From: Halalkalibaculum roseum
GTDB lineage: Bacteria; Bacteroidota; Rhodothermia; Balneolales; Balneolaceae
Length of the DNA stretch: 64,000 nucleotides
Reading direction: 5' to 3'
Assembly: GCF_011059145.1 (NCBI RefSeq)
Contig: NZ_JAALLT010000002.1
Span: 682,001 to 746,000, forward strand
Below are positions 17,329 through 26,524 of this stretch, in pieces. The translations under genes and the position numbers were made by a program. How positions within the stretch are numbered: the first letter of the stretch is position 1; each line of letters begins with the position of its first letter. The notes beneath the pieces were generated by a model, which worked only from the letters and a program-made list of their open reading frames with translations, did no database searches and was not told where the DNA came from.

Positions 17329-19458
17329 GTGGATTTCATTTTTCAAGGCTTTCAATCGCATCTGCCAATCTGGCTATATCTGATTCTATTCTTTTTGACC
17401 ACCGCACTCAGCTGGTGGTCGTATCGTGACCTGAGATCCACCTCACCTTTTGTTCGATATAGTTTAATTACACTCAGAAGTCTCGTTTTTTTGATACTTC
17501 TGACCTTGCTTGTTAATCCTTATTACAAAGCTGAACAAACTCGCTATGAAAAGCCGGAGATCATGGTGCTCTGGGATAACTCTGAAAGCGCAACCATTGA
17601 AAAAGGCAGCTATAATGGGCGTGAAACCTACCTGGATGTGATCCGCGAAATTGGTATTTCTGATACGACTCTTGCATCCTATCGCTTGTACTCTATGGGA
17701 TCTGCAGTGGAGCCTTCATCACTCGACTCTCTGCCTTTAAACGACTCCAGAACCAATATTTACAATGGCATCGAAGCAATTAAAAACCAAGGTGATGATA
17801 TTTCCGGAGCTATTATGATTACAGACGGGATTTTCAATCAGGGGCGTAATCCGGCTTTCGAAGCAGGAAATATTTCAGTACCGGTGATGACAGTGGCACT
17901 TGGCGATACGGTTGACCAGAAGGATCTGATTGTAGAAGAAGTAAGAACAAACGACACCGGATACCTGGAAACACTTCATCCCTTAGAGGCCAGAATAACC
18001 ACCAACGGTTTTACCGGTAGAAATTTTCAGGTAGAACTAAGAAAAGGCTCTGAAATACTGCAACGTCAGAGCATTAGTCCGGCTAAAAACAGAACATCTC
18101 ATACCCTTAATTTTGATATCAACCTGCAGGAAGAAGGTCTACAGCAATATGAGATAGTAATACCCTCCGTTGAAGGAGAATGGACAGCTACTAATAATAT
18201 ACAGCCCTTTGCTATTGATGTTTTGAACGACAAGCAGCGGATACTTTCCCTCGCTTTTGAGATTCACCCGGATGTTAAGGCCGTTCGTTCACTACTTCTT
18301 GAGGATGAAAATACACGGCTAATTCCGAGAACCTGGCTTGGTAGCGATAGATTTATAGAAGGTGACCTCGACTTTTCGGCAGATACTCTTGAACTGCTCA
18401 TACTCCATGGCTATCCGGGCAGAGGTTTGCCGGCAGAGGTAGATACAAAAGTTGGCAACTTGCTGACTGAAGTGCCCACCATTATAATAGCTACACCTTT
18501 ATCTGACTTCAGATCTTTGCAGGAGTCTAACCAAAACATTTTACCGGTTTCTCTGGGTAGGTATGCAAATGCACAAACTGTTCGTCTGTTGCCCGATGCT
18601 GAGCCGACCGATCATCCTATCATGGAATTACCTGAAATCTCCTATGACTTGTTACCCCCGTTAAAAGCACCAGTTCGAAGTATTGTCGACGCAACCCCTG
18701 GCAGTACAATTTTGTTTGTCAGTGAATTTCAGGGAGCAAACACCAATCAGCCTTTAATAACCATTAAAGAGCTTGGAAACAGTCGTCAGAGTCAATTGTC
18801 AGGCTACAATTGGCACCGCCTGGCCCAAAGCAGTAACCGAAGTATCAGGCAGTACTGGGAAAACCTATTTTATAATATTGTAAGCTGGACTGCTACCAAG
18901 CCGGATAACAGAAGACTCAAAGTACAACCGAGTCAAAAAGTATTTACAGGTACTGAACCGATTATTTTAAATGCATTTCTAACCAATGAAAGTGGGGAGA
19001 AAGTTACCGATGGTACTGTTGATGTTGAATTTGAAGGAGAAGGAATTGAAACCAGATTTTACTCGATGACCAATATTGGTGATGGACAATATCAGCTTAC
19101 CATCAATGCTCTTCCAATGGGCATTTATCGCTACGAGGCTACTGCTAAGAAAGGAAACAGAATCATTGATACACAACAAGGTGAGTTATCGGTAAGCAAC
19201 ACCAATACAGAATTCGTGAATACGGAAAGAAATGATAATCTGCTTAAACAAATTTCTTCACGAACAGGTGGCTCCTATTTTACCTTCGCTGATTTGGCTG
19301 CTTTCAATGACTCCCTAAATGAAAAAGGAATGCTGAGCAGGGAAGAAAAAGTTGAAACCACTTTATTCTTCCCTTACCAACATTCCTTTTGGTTTATCCT
19401 GATAATCACTCTGCTAACTGCAGAATGGATTACCAGAAAATATTTTGCCTTATCCTAA
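17329..19458 (+). CDS. membrane-anchored VWA-domain protein, MoxR partner
   Basis: A 709-residue protein with two N-terminal membrane helices (about 13-30 and 43-62), a VWA-like domain (about 77-200) and a long extracytoplasmic beta-rich part. A C-terminal helix (HSFWFILIITLLTAEWI) is followed by a basic end. The MIDAS motif DxSxS is present as DNSES at residues 83-87, and a later metal-site aspartate is in IMITDGIFNQG. The gene starts with GTG, 12 bases behind moxR, with no Shine-Dalgarno sequence. The architecture resembles BatA-type or large glutamine-amidotransferase-like membrane proteins of moxR loci. Function is unknown beyond its likely partnership with MoxR. It converges on the META gene with only 16 bases between stops. 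Confidence 0.85.
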   Translation: MDFIFQGFQSHLPIWLYLILFFLTTALSWWSYRDLRSTSPFVRYSLITLRSLVFLILLTLLVNPYYKAEQTRYEKPEIMVLWDNSESATIEKGSYNGRETYLDVIREIGISDTTLASYRLYSMGSAVEPSSLDSLPLNDSRTNIYNGIEAIKNQGDDISGAIMITDGIFNQGRNPAFEAGNISVPVMTVALGDTVDQKDLIVEEVRTNDTGYLETLHPLEARITTNGFTGRNFQVELRKGSEILQRQSISPAKNRTSHTLNFDINLQEEGLQQYEIVIPSVEGEWTATNNIQPFAIDVLNDKQRILSLAFEIHPDVKAVRSLLLEDENTRLIPRTWLGSDRFIEGDLDFSADTLELLILHGYPGRGLPAEVDTKVGNLLTEVPTIIIATPLSDFRSLQESNQNILPVSLGRYANAQTVRLLPDAEPTDHPIMELPEISYDLLPPLKAPVRSIVDATPGSTILFVSEFQGANTNQPLITIKELGNSRQSQLSGYNWHRLAQSSNRSIRQYWENLFYNIVSWTATKPDNRRLKVQPSQKVFTGTEPIILNAFLTNESGEKVTDGTVDVEFEGEGIETRFYSMTNIGDGQYQLTINALPMGIYRYEATAKKGNRIIDTQQGELSVSNTNTEFVNTERNDNLLKQISSRTGGSYFTFADLAAFNDSLNEKGMLSREEKVETTLFFPYQHSFWFILIITLLTAEWITRKYFALS

Positions 19459-19474
19459 GGTGCTAAATAAGGTA

Positions 19475-19903
19475 CTACCCTTCTTCAGACATTACTTTAC
19501 TGAAAACTAATTGTGCGGAACCGGTATTCAGGGTCAAGGTATTCTTTCCTCGAACCTGAAAAGATTGTGATCCGGAAACAGCATTCAGATAAGAATTAGA
19601 CATGGAGTTTGAGCTACAGTTTACTTTTGTAGTTGAAACACCATTCATGCTTACAGAACCGCCTTCGCTTGCACTGTATTCACCGGTGAAATAATTACAA
19701 TCGGCTTTACCGGCTACGGTTCCATCAGTATTGAAACTTACGGTATAATTTTCACTCATTTGAACCTGGCTACCGTCCATTGAAGTCAGTTGCCAGTCAC
19801 CCTGAAGATCTGCCGGATTCGTGGACAACTGGTTTGCACCGGAACAGGCAACAAATGCTGTGATTGTGAACATTAATAATAAAATATTGGCAGCTTTTCT
19901 CAT
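19475..19903 (-). CDS. META-domain (HslJ-like) lipoprotein
   Basis: A 142-residue lipoprotein with the lipobox FVAC (Cys20). The mature part is a META domain: LQGDWQLTSMDGSQV at its start, SFNTDGTVAGKADCNYFTGEYS (the family's 'G.aGCN.f.G.Y' turn), and LTLNTGSAQLVFSKV at its end. HslJ-type META proteins are heat-inducible or linked to novobiocin resistance in E. coli; the exact role is unknown. Two further Cys (in ADCNYF and KVNCSS) could form a disulfide. It lies 39 bases downstream of the LD-carboxypeptidase gene, at the end of the minus-strand cluster. Confidence 0.88.
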   Translation of the reverse strand: MRKAANILLLMFTITAFVACSGANQLSTNPADLQGDWQLTSMDGSQVQMSENYTVSFNTDGTVAGKADCNYFTGEYSASEGGSVSMNGVSTTKVNCSSNSMSNSYLNAVSGSQSFQVRGKNTLTLNTGSAQLVFSKVMSEEG

Positions 19904-19942
19904 GATATTACGTATATATTTAATTGACGTTATTTGTTATGG

Positions 19943-20965
19943 TTACTTAGTTGGAATTTCCTGTAATCTAATTGATCCAGTTTGTGAATTTATTTTGGCT
20001 GAAATTCCTATTGGAAGCGTAAACATATTATCAATGTGTCCGATCATAGACCCATAATACGATGGTACCCCCAGTACTTGTATATGATCTTTTAAAACTT
20101 GTTCCAGACTTAAACTATTTTTATTTCCCTTTTCGCAATTTACACATGTACCAAATATAAACCCGCATAGCTTACTGAGGATTCCATTCAGCTTTAGCTG
20201 AGTCAACATCCTGTCTATTCTGTAAACTTCTTCTCCCACATCTTCAACAAACAATATGGCTCCTTCCCAGTTCGGAAGGTAATCAGATCCAAGCATGGAT
20301 GTCAAAACTGTTAGGTTTCCTCCAATCAATCTACCTTCAGCTGTTCCAGGAGTTATCACATTGAAATCAATAGAAGTATCCGGCTTATTAAGATATTCGG
20401 ACTTTTGTCCACTCATTAAGGTATCTTTAAAGCTTGAAACTGTGAATTCATTCCATTCCGATTTTCCTACCGGTCCGTGAAAGGTAATGAGTCCTGTTTT
20501 GGCATAAATAGAGATCAACAGTGAGGTAATGTCGCTAAAACCGATTAGAGCCTTGGGATTTTCTTTAATACTGTCAAAATCAACCAAATCCAGAATCCTG
20601 TTAGAACCCCACCCCCCACGAAATGGGATGATGGCATCGATATCAGGATCTCGGAACATTTCATTCAGATCAGATGCCCTTGCCTCATCGGGACCTGCCA
20701 GATTACCGTAGCTTTTTCTTGCATTTGGCCCTTCGACAACATGAAAACCGAGATTCGTTATAGTCTGTACAATTTCATCATATTTTTCACTTTCAGGCAG
20801 TATACTTCCGGGACTGATCAAACCAATGGTATCGCCCGGCATAATTCGTTTAGGCTTTACTAAAGAATTTGCAGAGCGCAGTGAATAATCGGAAGTCAGA
20901 TTCAACGCAGTGGATACTCCACCCAAGCTCAACGCTTTTAAAAATGTCTTTCTACTCCAATTCAT
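19943..20965 (-). CDS. LD-carboxypeptidase, peptidase family S66
   Basis: Cleaves the terminal D-alanine of muropeptide tetrapeptides during peptidoglycan recycling or remodelling. The nucleophile is Ser121 in FRGGWGSNRILD, the Glu lies in FVEDVGEEVYRIDRML, and the His in IGHIDNMFTLPIG. At the N-terminus WSRKTFLKALSLGG resembles a twin-arginine signal with RK in place of RR, which would place the enzyme in the periplasm, unlike cytoplasmic LdcA of E. coli. Length is 340 aa. It starts 6 bases after nadD, in an apparent operon with bamD and nadD. Confidence 0.92.
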   Translation of the reverse strand: MNWSRKTFLKALSLGGVSTALNLTSDYSLRSANSLVKPKRIMPGDTIGLISPGSILPESEKYDEIVQTITNLGFHVVEGPNARKSYGNLAGPDEARASDLNEMFRDPDIDAIIPFRGGWGSNRILDLVDFDSIKENPKALIGFSDITSLLISIYAKTGLITFHGPVGKSEWNEFTVSSFKDTLMSGQKSEYLNKPDTSIDFNVITPGTAEGRLIGGNLTVLTSMLGSDYLPNWEGAILFVEDVGEEVYRIDRMLTQLKLNGILSKLCGFIFGTCVNCEKGNKNSLSLEQVLKDHIQVLGVPSYYGSMIGHIDNMFTLPIGISAKINSQTGSIRLQEIPTK

Positions 20966-20971
20966 TGTTCC

Positions 20972-21574
20972 CTATGTCGCGGTTTGGTACAAGTGGTGAT
21001 CGTTAATATAATTCATGACCTCTTCAGGCAACTCTTGTGCTACATCTTCTCCATCACTAAGCCGATCCCTTATTTCGCTTGAAGATATCCCAATTTCTTC
21101 ATGTCCAATAAAGCGGGCATTGTTTTTCAGCTTTTCCGGCAAGTTACTGTCATCAGTATTGGGTCGCCTGGCAACCAAAAGTGTGCAGTTTTCTATGATT
21201 TCTTCCCAGTGATACCATTCTGTAAAATGGTTAAAGGAATCCTCGCCAATGCATAGATAAAGCTGCTCATCCGGGAATTCATTCCTGAAGTACATAACCG
21301 TATTCACCGTATAGGATGGCCTAGACAATTTATCCTCTATAGCCGATACCCATAAATTAGAGAGATCATTCAACGCTAAATTGAGCATATTGAGACGGTG
21401 ATTGAAATCAGTGAGTTCCCTGTCAGTTTTATGTGGCGGATTGGGTGTCAATACAACGTAAAGCTTGTCTATATACCCAGAATCAAGATAAGACCGGCAA
21501 ATGGCAATATGCCCGTTGTGAACCGGATCAAACGTACCGCCAAGCAAACCTATGCCCCGTTTGTCTGAAGACAT
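20972..21574 (-). CDS. nadD: nicotinate-nucleotide adenylyltransferase
   Basis: Transfers AMP from ATP to nicotinate mononucleotide in NAD synthesis. The nucleotidyltransferase signature GLLGGTFDPVHNGHIAI lies at the N-terminus, VLTPNPPHKTD and FNHRLNMLNLAL follow, and the C-terminal motif ISSSEIRDRL matches the ISSTxIR signature. Length is 200 aa, as expected. The start codon overlaps the bamD stop (TGATG), so translation is probably coupled. Confidence 0.96.
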   Translation of the reverse strand: MSSDKRGIGLLGGTFDPVHNGHIAICRSYLDSGYIDKLYVVLTPNPPHKTDRELTDFNHRLNMLNLALNDLSNLWVSAIEDKLSRPSYTVNTVMYFRNEFPDEQLYLCIGEDSFNHFTEWYHWEEIIENCTLLVARRPNTDDSNLPEKLKNNARFIGHEEIGISSSEIRDRLSDGEDVAQELPEEVMNYINDHHLYQTAT

Positions 21575-22434
21575 CAGCGGCCGTCTTTGGAGGCTGTAAC
21601 TGTTGAATCATCAGGTTCAGGTCCCATTTCAGCAAGTGCCACGCGTGCTTCGTCCACATAGTCTTCAGCTCTGCTGCGCAGATCACTTTCGGGAAAAAGC
21701 TGCAGGAATTTTTCATAGCTATCAACGGCCATGGTATAGCGTTCACGCTGTCGTGAAGTGACACTGTTATCGGCATAAATGACATAAGCATTAATTTCAT
21801 TTACCAGCGCCCGTTCAGCCCATTCCGTTTCAGGGTAACGGTCGATAGTTAAGTCATAATAGATAATTGCAGCCTCGTACCTGTCGGTGCGCATGTAGAG
21901 ATCAGCGGAACTGTAGAGCTTTCTGGCCAGTTTGGACCGCATTTCGGTAATATATTCAGCTGATTCCTGAACCCTTTCCGAATCGGGATAGCGACTGTTA
22001 AATAACTGAAATTTTTCGATGGCTGTGCGTGTATATTGCTGGGAAAGCTTAAATCGAGGACTCAGTTTGTAGTAGCAGTAAGCGTTTTTAAAATCTACTT
22101 CCTCTCTTCTAGGAGAATTAGGATACAAGGTTTGGAACCGCTCATATTCTGAAGCAGCCAATAGATACCGCTCGTCATTGAAATAAGATTCAGCCAGTAG
22201 AAACTGTGCGTCTTGTGCATATTCTGTTCCCCTTCCGATGCGTATCACCGTTTCAAAAGCCTGTACAGCATCCCCGTACTTCCCATTGTCAAAAAGATTG
22301 CTGGCTTTACCAAAAGCCTGAGGTAATGTGTCACCAGGCTTAATTAAATCTTTTCGTGCACAGGAAATCCCGACCAGCGCAATGATCAAGAGAACAAAAC
22401 CTGACTTAATGTATTTCAATATATGAGTATTCAT
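21574..22434 (-). CDS. bamD: outer-membrane assembly lipoprotein BamD
   Basis: Lipoprotein of the BAM complex that folds outer-membrane beta-barrels. The lipobox VGISC gives Cys25. TPR-like repeats follow from about residue 38 (ASNLFDNGKYGDAVQAFETVIRIG, AQFLLAESYFNDERYLLAASEYERF, KFQLFNSRYPDSERVQESAEYI, AIIYYDLTIDRYPETEWAERALV). Length is 286 aa, within the BamD/YfiO range. It ends in an Asp/Ser tail. The polyprenyl synthase gene ends 12 bases upstream, and nadD overlaps its stop codon. Confidence 0.93.
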   Translation of the reverse strand: MNTHILKYIKSGFVLLIIALVGISCARKDLIKPGDTLPQAFGKASNLFDNGKYGDAVQAFETVIRIGRGTEYAQDAQFLLAESYFNDERYLLAASEYERFQTLYPNSPRREEVDFKNAYCYYKLSPRFKLSQQYTRTAIEKFQLFNSRYPDSERVQESAEYITEMRSKLARKLYSSADLYMRTDRYEAAIIYYDLTIDRYPETEWAERALVNEINAYVIYADNSVTSRQRERYTMAVDSYEKFLQLFPESDLRSRAEDYVDEARVALAEMGPEPDDSTVTASKDGR

Positions 22435-22446
22435 TCAATTTAAATT

Positions 22447-23472
22447 TCAGTATTCGCGATTAATTAGCTTGTTTAAATAATCAATAATATCATCTTTATA
22501 AATCGAGCTTTCAAAAACTTCCAGGTGCTCTAATGCATTTTCATAATGATGCTTTATCGTAGCCTTGGTTTTTTCGATCACACCCAGGCTTGTGTAGATG
22601 TCAATAATTTTATCTACATCCTCTTTTCCGGAGACCGGTTTTTGCAATACATTTTTTAGAATCTTTGTCTCTTCCTTGTTTCCACTCTCTAACGACAGAA
22701 TAGACAAATATGTTTTCTTGCCTTCAATAATATCTCCGCCTTGCTTCTTCCCGAACTTCTCCGGGTCTGCGATTACATCCAATAGATCATCCTGAATTTG
22801 AAAAGCAGTGCCTATTTCGGTTCCAAACTCCTGGAGATTGCGAAGTTGTCGGTCATTACCGCTTGCCACTGCTCCCCCCATTTTAAATGAGGCACTGATC
22901 AGAGCAGCAGTTTTACCTCGTATCATTTTCAGATAATTCTGCATGGAAACCATTTCGGCTTCCTCAAATTCAAGATCATATGCCTGCCCTTCACAAACGT
23001 TACGTGCGCTTTCGAGAAAGATATCCATGATAAGAGCATACTGCCTTTTGGTAAACGAATCATCGTTACCGTAATACTGCAGCTGTTCAAATGCCCAGGC
23101 ATACATGGCATCTCCTGAAAGAATGGCTGTTGAGGCGTCCCATTTTTTGAAGACACTGTCTTTACCCCTTCTTTTATCAGCGGCGTCCATGATATCATCA
23201 TGAAGCAGGGTAAAATTATGAAGCAGTTCAATTGCCATCCCCGCAGGCAAAGCATTTTCAGGCTCTCCACCACATAAGCCACAACCAATCAGTGCAAAGT
23301 AGGGACGAATACGTTTCCCACCCAAAGAAAGGGTATAGCGAACCGGATCATATAGAGAGTGCGGACGCTCAGGAAACTCAAGCTCCCTTAGTTTTTTATG
23401 GATGAGCGATTTAAGCTCTTTTTGGCTTTCGGTGATATTCAAAATCTCTTTGCTGCTTTTCAGAAAGGCCAA
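22447..23472 (-). CDS. polyprenyl (short-chain) diphosphate synthase
   Basis: Condenses IPP with allylic diphosphates to make the isoprenoid precursor FPP or GGPP. The first aspartate motif DDIMD is at residues 92-96, GGKRIRPYF lies before it, and the second motif QIQDDLLD follows with K-rich GKKQGGD. The first motif has no two-residue insert, and an aromatic residue (Phe87) sits five residues before it, which by known rules points to a short-chain C15-C20 product. Length is 341 aa. It is 30 bases behind the type 2 IPP isomerase gene, which supplies DMAPP. Confidence 0.93.
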   Translation of the reverse strand: MAFLKSSKEILNITESQKELKSLIHKKLRELEFPERPHSLYDPVRYTLSLGGKRIRPYFALIGCGLCGGEPENALPAGMAIELLHNFTLLHDDIMDAADKRRGKDSVFKKWDASTAILSGDAMYAWAFEQLQYYGNDDSFTKRQYALIMDIFLESARNVCEGQAYDLEFEEAEMVSMQNYLKMIRGKTAALISASFKMGGAVASGNDRQLRNLQEFGTEIGTAFQIQDDLLDVIADPEKFGKKQGGDIIEGKKTYLSILSLESGNKEETKILKNVLQKPVSGKEDVDKIIDIYTSLGVIEKTKATIKHHYENALEHLEVFESSIYKDDIIDYLNKLINREY

Positions 23473-23502
23473 ATATAAGCATTTTACACAAAGATGTTAT
23501 GA

Positions 23503-24528
23503 CTAAGAATCCTTTAGATTGAGATGACTGATATCCAGATCAGAAACCTGTTCACAGCCTGTTAATACCATAGTAATTTTCAGTTGTTTGATCCACTGCA
23601 GATACAATTCTTCCAGCCCCTCCTGCCCTTTTTCAACAACTGCCTTGATAACGGGCTGGGCCGAAGCTGTAAAATCAGCCCCAAGACAGAGTGCTTTTGC
23701 CATATCAAGTCCGTTACGTATGCCCCCGGAGGCAATAATTTCAAAGTCATAGCTGCCTTTTAGCTGTACAACTTCTCGCAGACATCGCTCGGTGGGCACT
23801 CCCCAATCATTAAAAAGAGATTCGGGATTTGAATTTGAAGGCCTGGCATTTTCCACTTTTGACCAACTGGTGCCTCCTGCTCCTGAGATGTCAATCACAG
23901 AAACTCCGGCATTCAATAATTTATCGGCCGTTTCACTTGTAATACCTGCCCCAGTTTCCTTAACAATAACGGGTATAGTCGACCGATTTACCAATTTGTA
24001 TATCCCATCCAGAATACCTTTAAAATTCCGGTCACCCTCAGGTTGCATCAACTCTTGTAGGGGATTCAGATGAACAATGATAGCATCGGCAGCTATGCAA
24101 TTTACCATTGACTCATAATGGTCATCCGACAAACCTCCGATCAATTGTTGGCCTCCAATATTGGATGCGATATAGGCATCCGGAGCTTTTTCCCTGACTA
24201 TAGAGAATGTCGCTATAGCATCCTGATTTTCCAGCATAATCCTCTGACTCCCTACACCAAACGGTAAGTCATGCTCCTGGCAAAAAGAAGCAATAATGGC
24301 ATTCACCGCTCCTGCATCAGCGTAACCACCAGTCATGGATGAGATAAAAAGAGGAAATGAAAATTGCCGGCCCAGAAATTCAGCATGGGTATCAATTTCA
24401 TCAAAGTTCACCTCCGGTAAGGCATTGTGACACATATAATACCGATCAAATCCGGTTTGCTGGGTGTAGGAAGTATCCCCGGAAATCGTCAGGTCAACAT
24501 GATCCTTTTTTCGTTGTTTGATGGTCAT
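23503..24528 (-). CDS. fni: type 2 isopentenyl-diphosphate delta-isomerase
   Basis: FMN- and NADPH-dependent isomerase that interconverts IPP and DMAPP. The family pattern is clear: MTGGYADAGAVNAIIASF, FGVGSQRIMLENQ, NIGGQQL, HLNPLQELMQPEGDRNFKG, IVKETGAGI, DISGAGGTSWSKVE, and IIASGGIRNGLDMAKALCLGAD. Length is 341 aa. It sits between a GNAT gene and the prenyl synthase in a tight minus-strand cluster; with the synthase it forms an isoprenoid pair. Confidence 0.96.
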   Translation of the reverse strand: MTIKQRKKDHVDLTISGDTSYTQQTGFDRYYMCHNALPEVNFDEIDTHAEFLGRQFSFPLFISSMTGGYADAGAVNAIIASFCQEHDLPFGVGSQRIMLENQDAIATFSIVREKAPDAYIASNIGGQQLIGGLSDDHYESMVNCIAADAIIVHLNPLQELMQPEGDRNFKGILDGIYKLVNRSTIPVIVKETGAGITSETADKLLNAGVSVIDISGAGGTSWSKVENARPSNSNPESLFNDWGVPTERCLREVVQLKGSYDFEIIASGGIRNGLDMAKALCLGADFTASAQPVIKAVVEKGQEGLEELYLQWIKQLKITMVLTGCEQVSDLDISHLNLKDS

Positions 24529-24561
24529 AATTGCATGAATTATTTGGGGAGTTACGAATAA

Positions 24562-25077
24562 TCATTTCCTGAAATCGTTTGCAAGATTCTTTAGTGACAG
24601 TCCCGTCACCCTGTAAACCGTCCATTCATCCATCGGCACAGCTCCAAGCTTTTCATAAAAACCAATTGCCGGCTCATTCCAATCGAGGACCGACCACTCC
24701 AGCCTGCCACAGTTTCTTTTCTCTGCCGTGTATGCCAAATATGTGAGCATCACTTTCCCATAACCATTACCACGCTGATCGGGTTTTACGAATAAATCTT
24801 CCAGGTAAATACCGGGCTTACCTAAGAAGGTAGAAAAGTTGTGAAAGAAAAGTGCAAAACCTACCGGCTCATTCTGATACTCACCAAAAATTACTTCGGC
24901 TTTAGGATTATCTCCAAAAAGATACTTCGCAAGGTTTTCTTCCGTAGCTTCAACCTCATGTTCCAGCTTTTCATAAGCAGCCAACTCTTTGATAAAACTC
25001 AGGACCAAACCTGTATCATTATCAGAAGCAAAGCGAATGGAAAATTCAGGTATTGAAGTACTGATATGCTCCTTCAT
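24562..25077 (-). CDS. GNAT N-acetyltransferase (SSAT-like)
   Basis: A 171-residue acetyl-CoA-dependent acetyltransferase. The order of elements matches spermidine/spermine (diamine) N-acetyltransferases: IRFASDNDTGLVLSFIKELAAYEKLEHEVEA at the start, VGFALFFHNFSTFLGKPGIYLEDLFV in the middle, and the acetyl-CoA loop DQRGNGYGKVML, then WNEPAIGFYEKLGA. The substrate is likely a polyamine or small amine, which is not proven. It is placed between an SDR gene (44 bases) and fni (33 bases). Confidence 0.9.
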   Translation of the reverse strand: MKEHISTSIPEFSIRFASDNDTGLVLSFIKELAAYEKLEHEVEATEENLAKYLFGDNPKAEVIFGEYQNEPVGFALFFHNFSTFLGKPGIYLEDLFVKPDQRGNGYGKVMLTYLAYTAEKRNCGRLEWSVLDWNEPAIGFYEKLGAVPMDEWTVYRVTGLSLKNLANDFRK

Positions 25078-25121
25078 TGTATTGTGATAACTAAGTGCTG
25101 ATATTACCCACGATAACTGAT

Positions 25122-25862
25122 TTAAATCATGTAGGATCCACCGTTAATGTGAAATGTGGCACCGGTCATATGCCTGACTTTTCCGGAGGCCAGAAATGCA
25201 ACCAGCTCGCCAACCTCCTCAGGTGAGGTAATCTCGTCAAACGCCATCCCCTCCGTCAGATAGTCTTCACCGTACACTTCTATGGAATCCAAAGCCATAT
25301 CCGTTTTAATAAATCCGGGAGCTATGGAATAAGCTGATATATTATGTTTGCCGAAGTCACGGGCAATGCTCTTGGTAAAGGCTACCATCCCGCCTTTGGA
25401 AGCGGCGTAGGCGGCGTATTCCTGAGTATCTCCCCGGTAAGCTGCTCTTGAAGAGACGTTGATCAGTATACCACCCTCATCGACCTTCCACCGTTTTAAG
25501 GCCCATTTTGAAAGTATTGCTGAAGCTCTCAAGTTAACCTGCATCGTTTTGTCCCAGCTATCCAGCCAAAAGTCATCCGATTTGTCGAAACCGCTCTCAA
25601 TAAAAATTCCGGCATTATTTATAAGCACATTCGGTGCATGATCACGCTGAAAAATAGGCTCCAGTTTTTCTTTAATTGCTTCCGGATACTCAAGATCCAC
25701 ATGAAGTCCTTCAAATCTATCGCTGGATAGGAATTCAGGATCAAACTCGGAACTGCGTGCGGTACCGATTACACGTGCACCCTGAGATAACAATTTATCA
25801 GTAATGGATTTTCCGATCCCTCGTGAAGCTCCCGTAACGAGAGCATAGGTATTCTCATTCAT
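25122..25862 (-). CDS. SDR family oxidoreductase (FabG-like)
   Basis: A classical short-chain dehydrogenase of 246 aa. The NAD(P) motif TGASRGIG is at about residues 10-17, NNAG near 85, the catalytic Ser is in INVSSRA, and the catalytic Tyr/Lys are in YAASK, followed by IAPGFIKTDM. All catalytic residues are present, unlike the second SDR at about 33 kb. The substrate is unknown; 3-ketoacyl or sugar-alcohol reduction is possible. The 134-base gap upstream holds no gene. Confidence 0.92.
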   Translation of the reverse strand: MNENTYALVTGASRGIGKSITDKLLSQGARVIGTARSSEFDPEFLSSDRFEGLHVDLEYPEAIKEKLEPIFQRDHAPNVLINNAGIFIESGFDKSDDFWLDSWDKTMQVNLRASAILSKWALKRWKVDEGGILINVSSRAAYRGDTQEYAAYAASKGGMVAFTKSIARDFGKHNISAYSIAPGFIKTDMALDSIEVYGEDYLTEGMAFDEITSPEEVGELVAFLASGKVRHMTGATFHINGGSYMI

Positions 25863-25996
25863 GAAATAAGACCTAAATATTTGGGAATGTTTATTATGAC
25901 CCGGTCATCCGTATGTTTGATCTTGTCACATTGAATGCCGGTTTACCTATATTGAATAAAAGGAAGAGCGGTGCAGGAAACAAAATTGCTTCCGGA

Positions 25997-26518
25997 TTAG
26001 CTGCGGTAAACGGGTACATTGGAGCAAGCTTCACCATACATCAATTTCTTGACATAAGGAACAAGCTTCTTGGCAGCAAAAAGATAAACACTTTCGGGGA
26101 CAGGTTTATCCTTACTGCTACAACCCTTTAAGATTACAAATTTATCTTTATAATCCTTCCAATTTACGTTTTCAAGTTTCCTGCGGTACAATTCGAAGAG
26201 AAAATCCTCTTTTGTCCCTTTGAATATATCTTTTGCATAAGAGGATGCGTGGCCCGCAATAAGCATATAAGCCCATTTTGAGATGATGGCGTCAGAAGAG
26301 CAATAAACTACTAAATACTTACCGGCGTACTGCTCCCAGTCATGATTTTCGAGACGGGCGCGAAACTCTTTTTCTTTCAGTATAAGACCTTCGTAAAGAT
26401 AATCTTTGATATCAAACTCCAGGATGGGCGTGTCGTCAAAATATTTTTGAAGGTCCAGAGTGACCAGCTTATTCGACTGTTTTACCTTATTTACGATCTC
26501 ACCTTGTTGTTCAGACAT
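25997..26518 (-). CDS. DUF2480 family protein
   Basis: A 173-residue soluble protein matching the DUF2480 family, which is largely confined to Bacteroidota and relatives. Recognisable parts are VTLDLQKYFDDTPILEFDIKDYLYEGLILKEKEFR, ENHDWEQYAGKYLVVYCSSDAIISKWAYMLI, and KFVILKGCSSKDKPVPESVYLFAAKKL. It starts 6 bases after the IscA-like gene, as DUF2480 genes often do in suf/nfu clusters, so a link to Fe-S assembly is inferred. Two conserved-looking Cys (YCSSD, GCSSK) could be relevant. The function is not known. Confidence 0.9.
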   Translation of the reverse strand: MSEQQGEIVNKVKQSNKLVTLDLQKYFDDTPILEFDIKDYLYEGLILKEKEFRARLENHDWEQYAGKYLVVYCSSDAIISKWAYMLIAGHASSYAKDIFKGTKEDFLFELYRRKLENVNWKDYKDKFVILKGCSSKDKPVPESVYLFAAKKLVPYVKKLMYGEACSNVPVYRS

Positions 26519-26524
26519 AGACTT

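Noticed and set aside
25896-25908. Palindrome ATGACC-C-GGTCAT upstream of the SDR gene
   Set aside because: Thirteen bases only, and no T-run or second copy; likely to occur by chance in a window of this size.
25913-26131. Plus-strand frame of 72 codons overlapping the DUF2480 gene end
   Set aside because: It lies mostly opposite a well-supported gene, has no membrane or domain pattern, and the composition reads as antisense of DUF2480.
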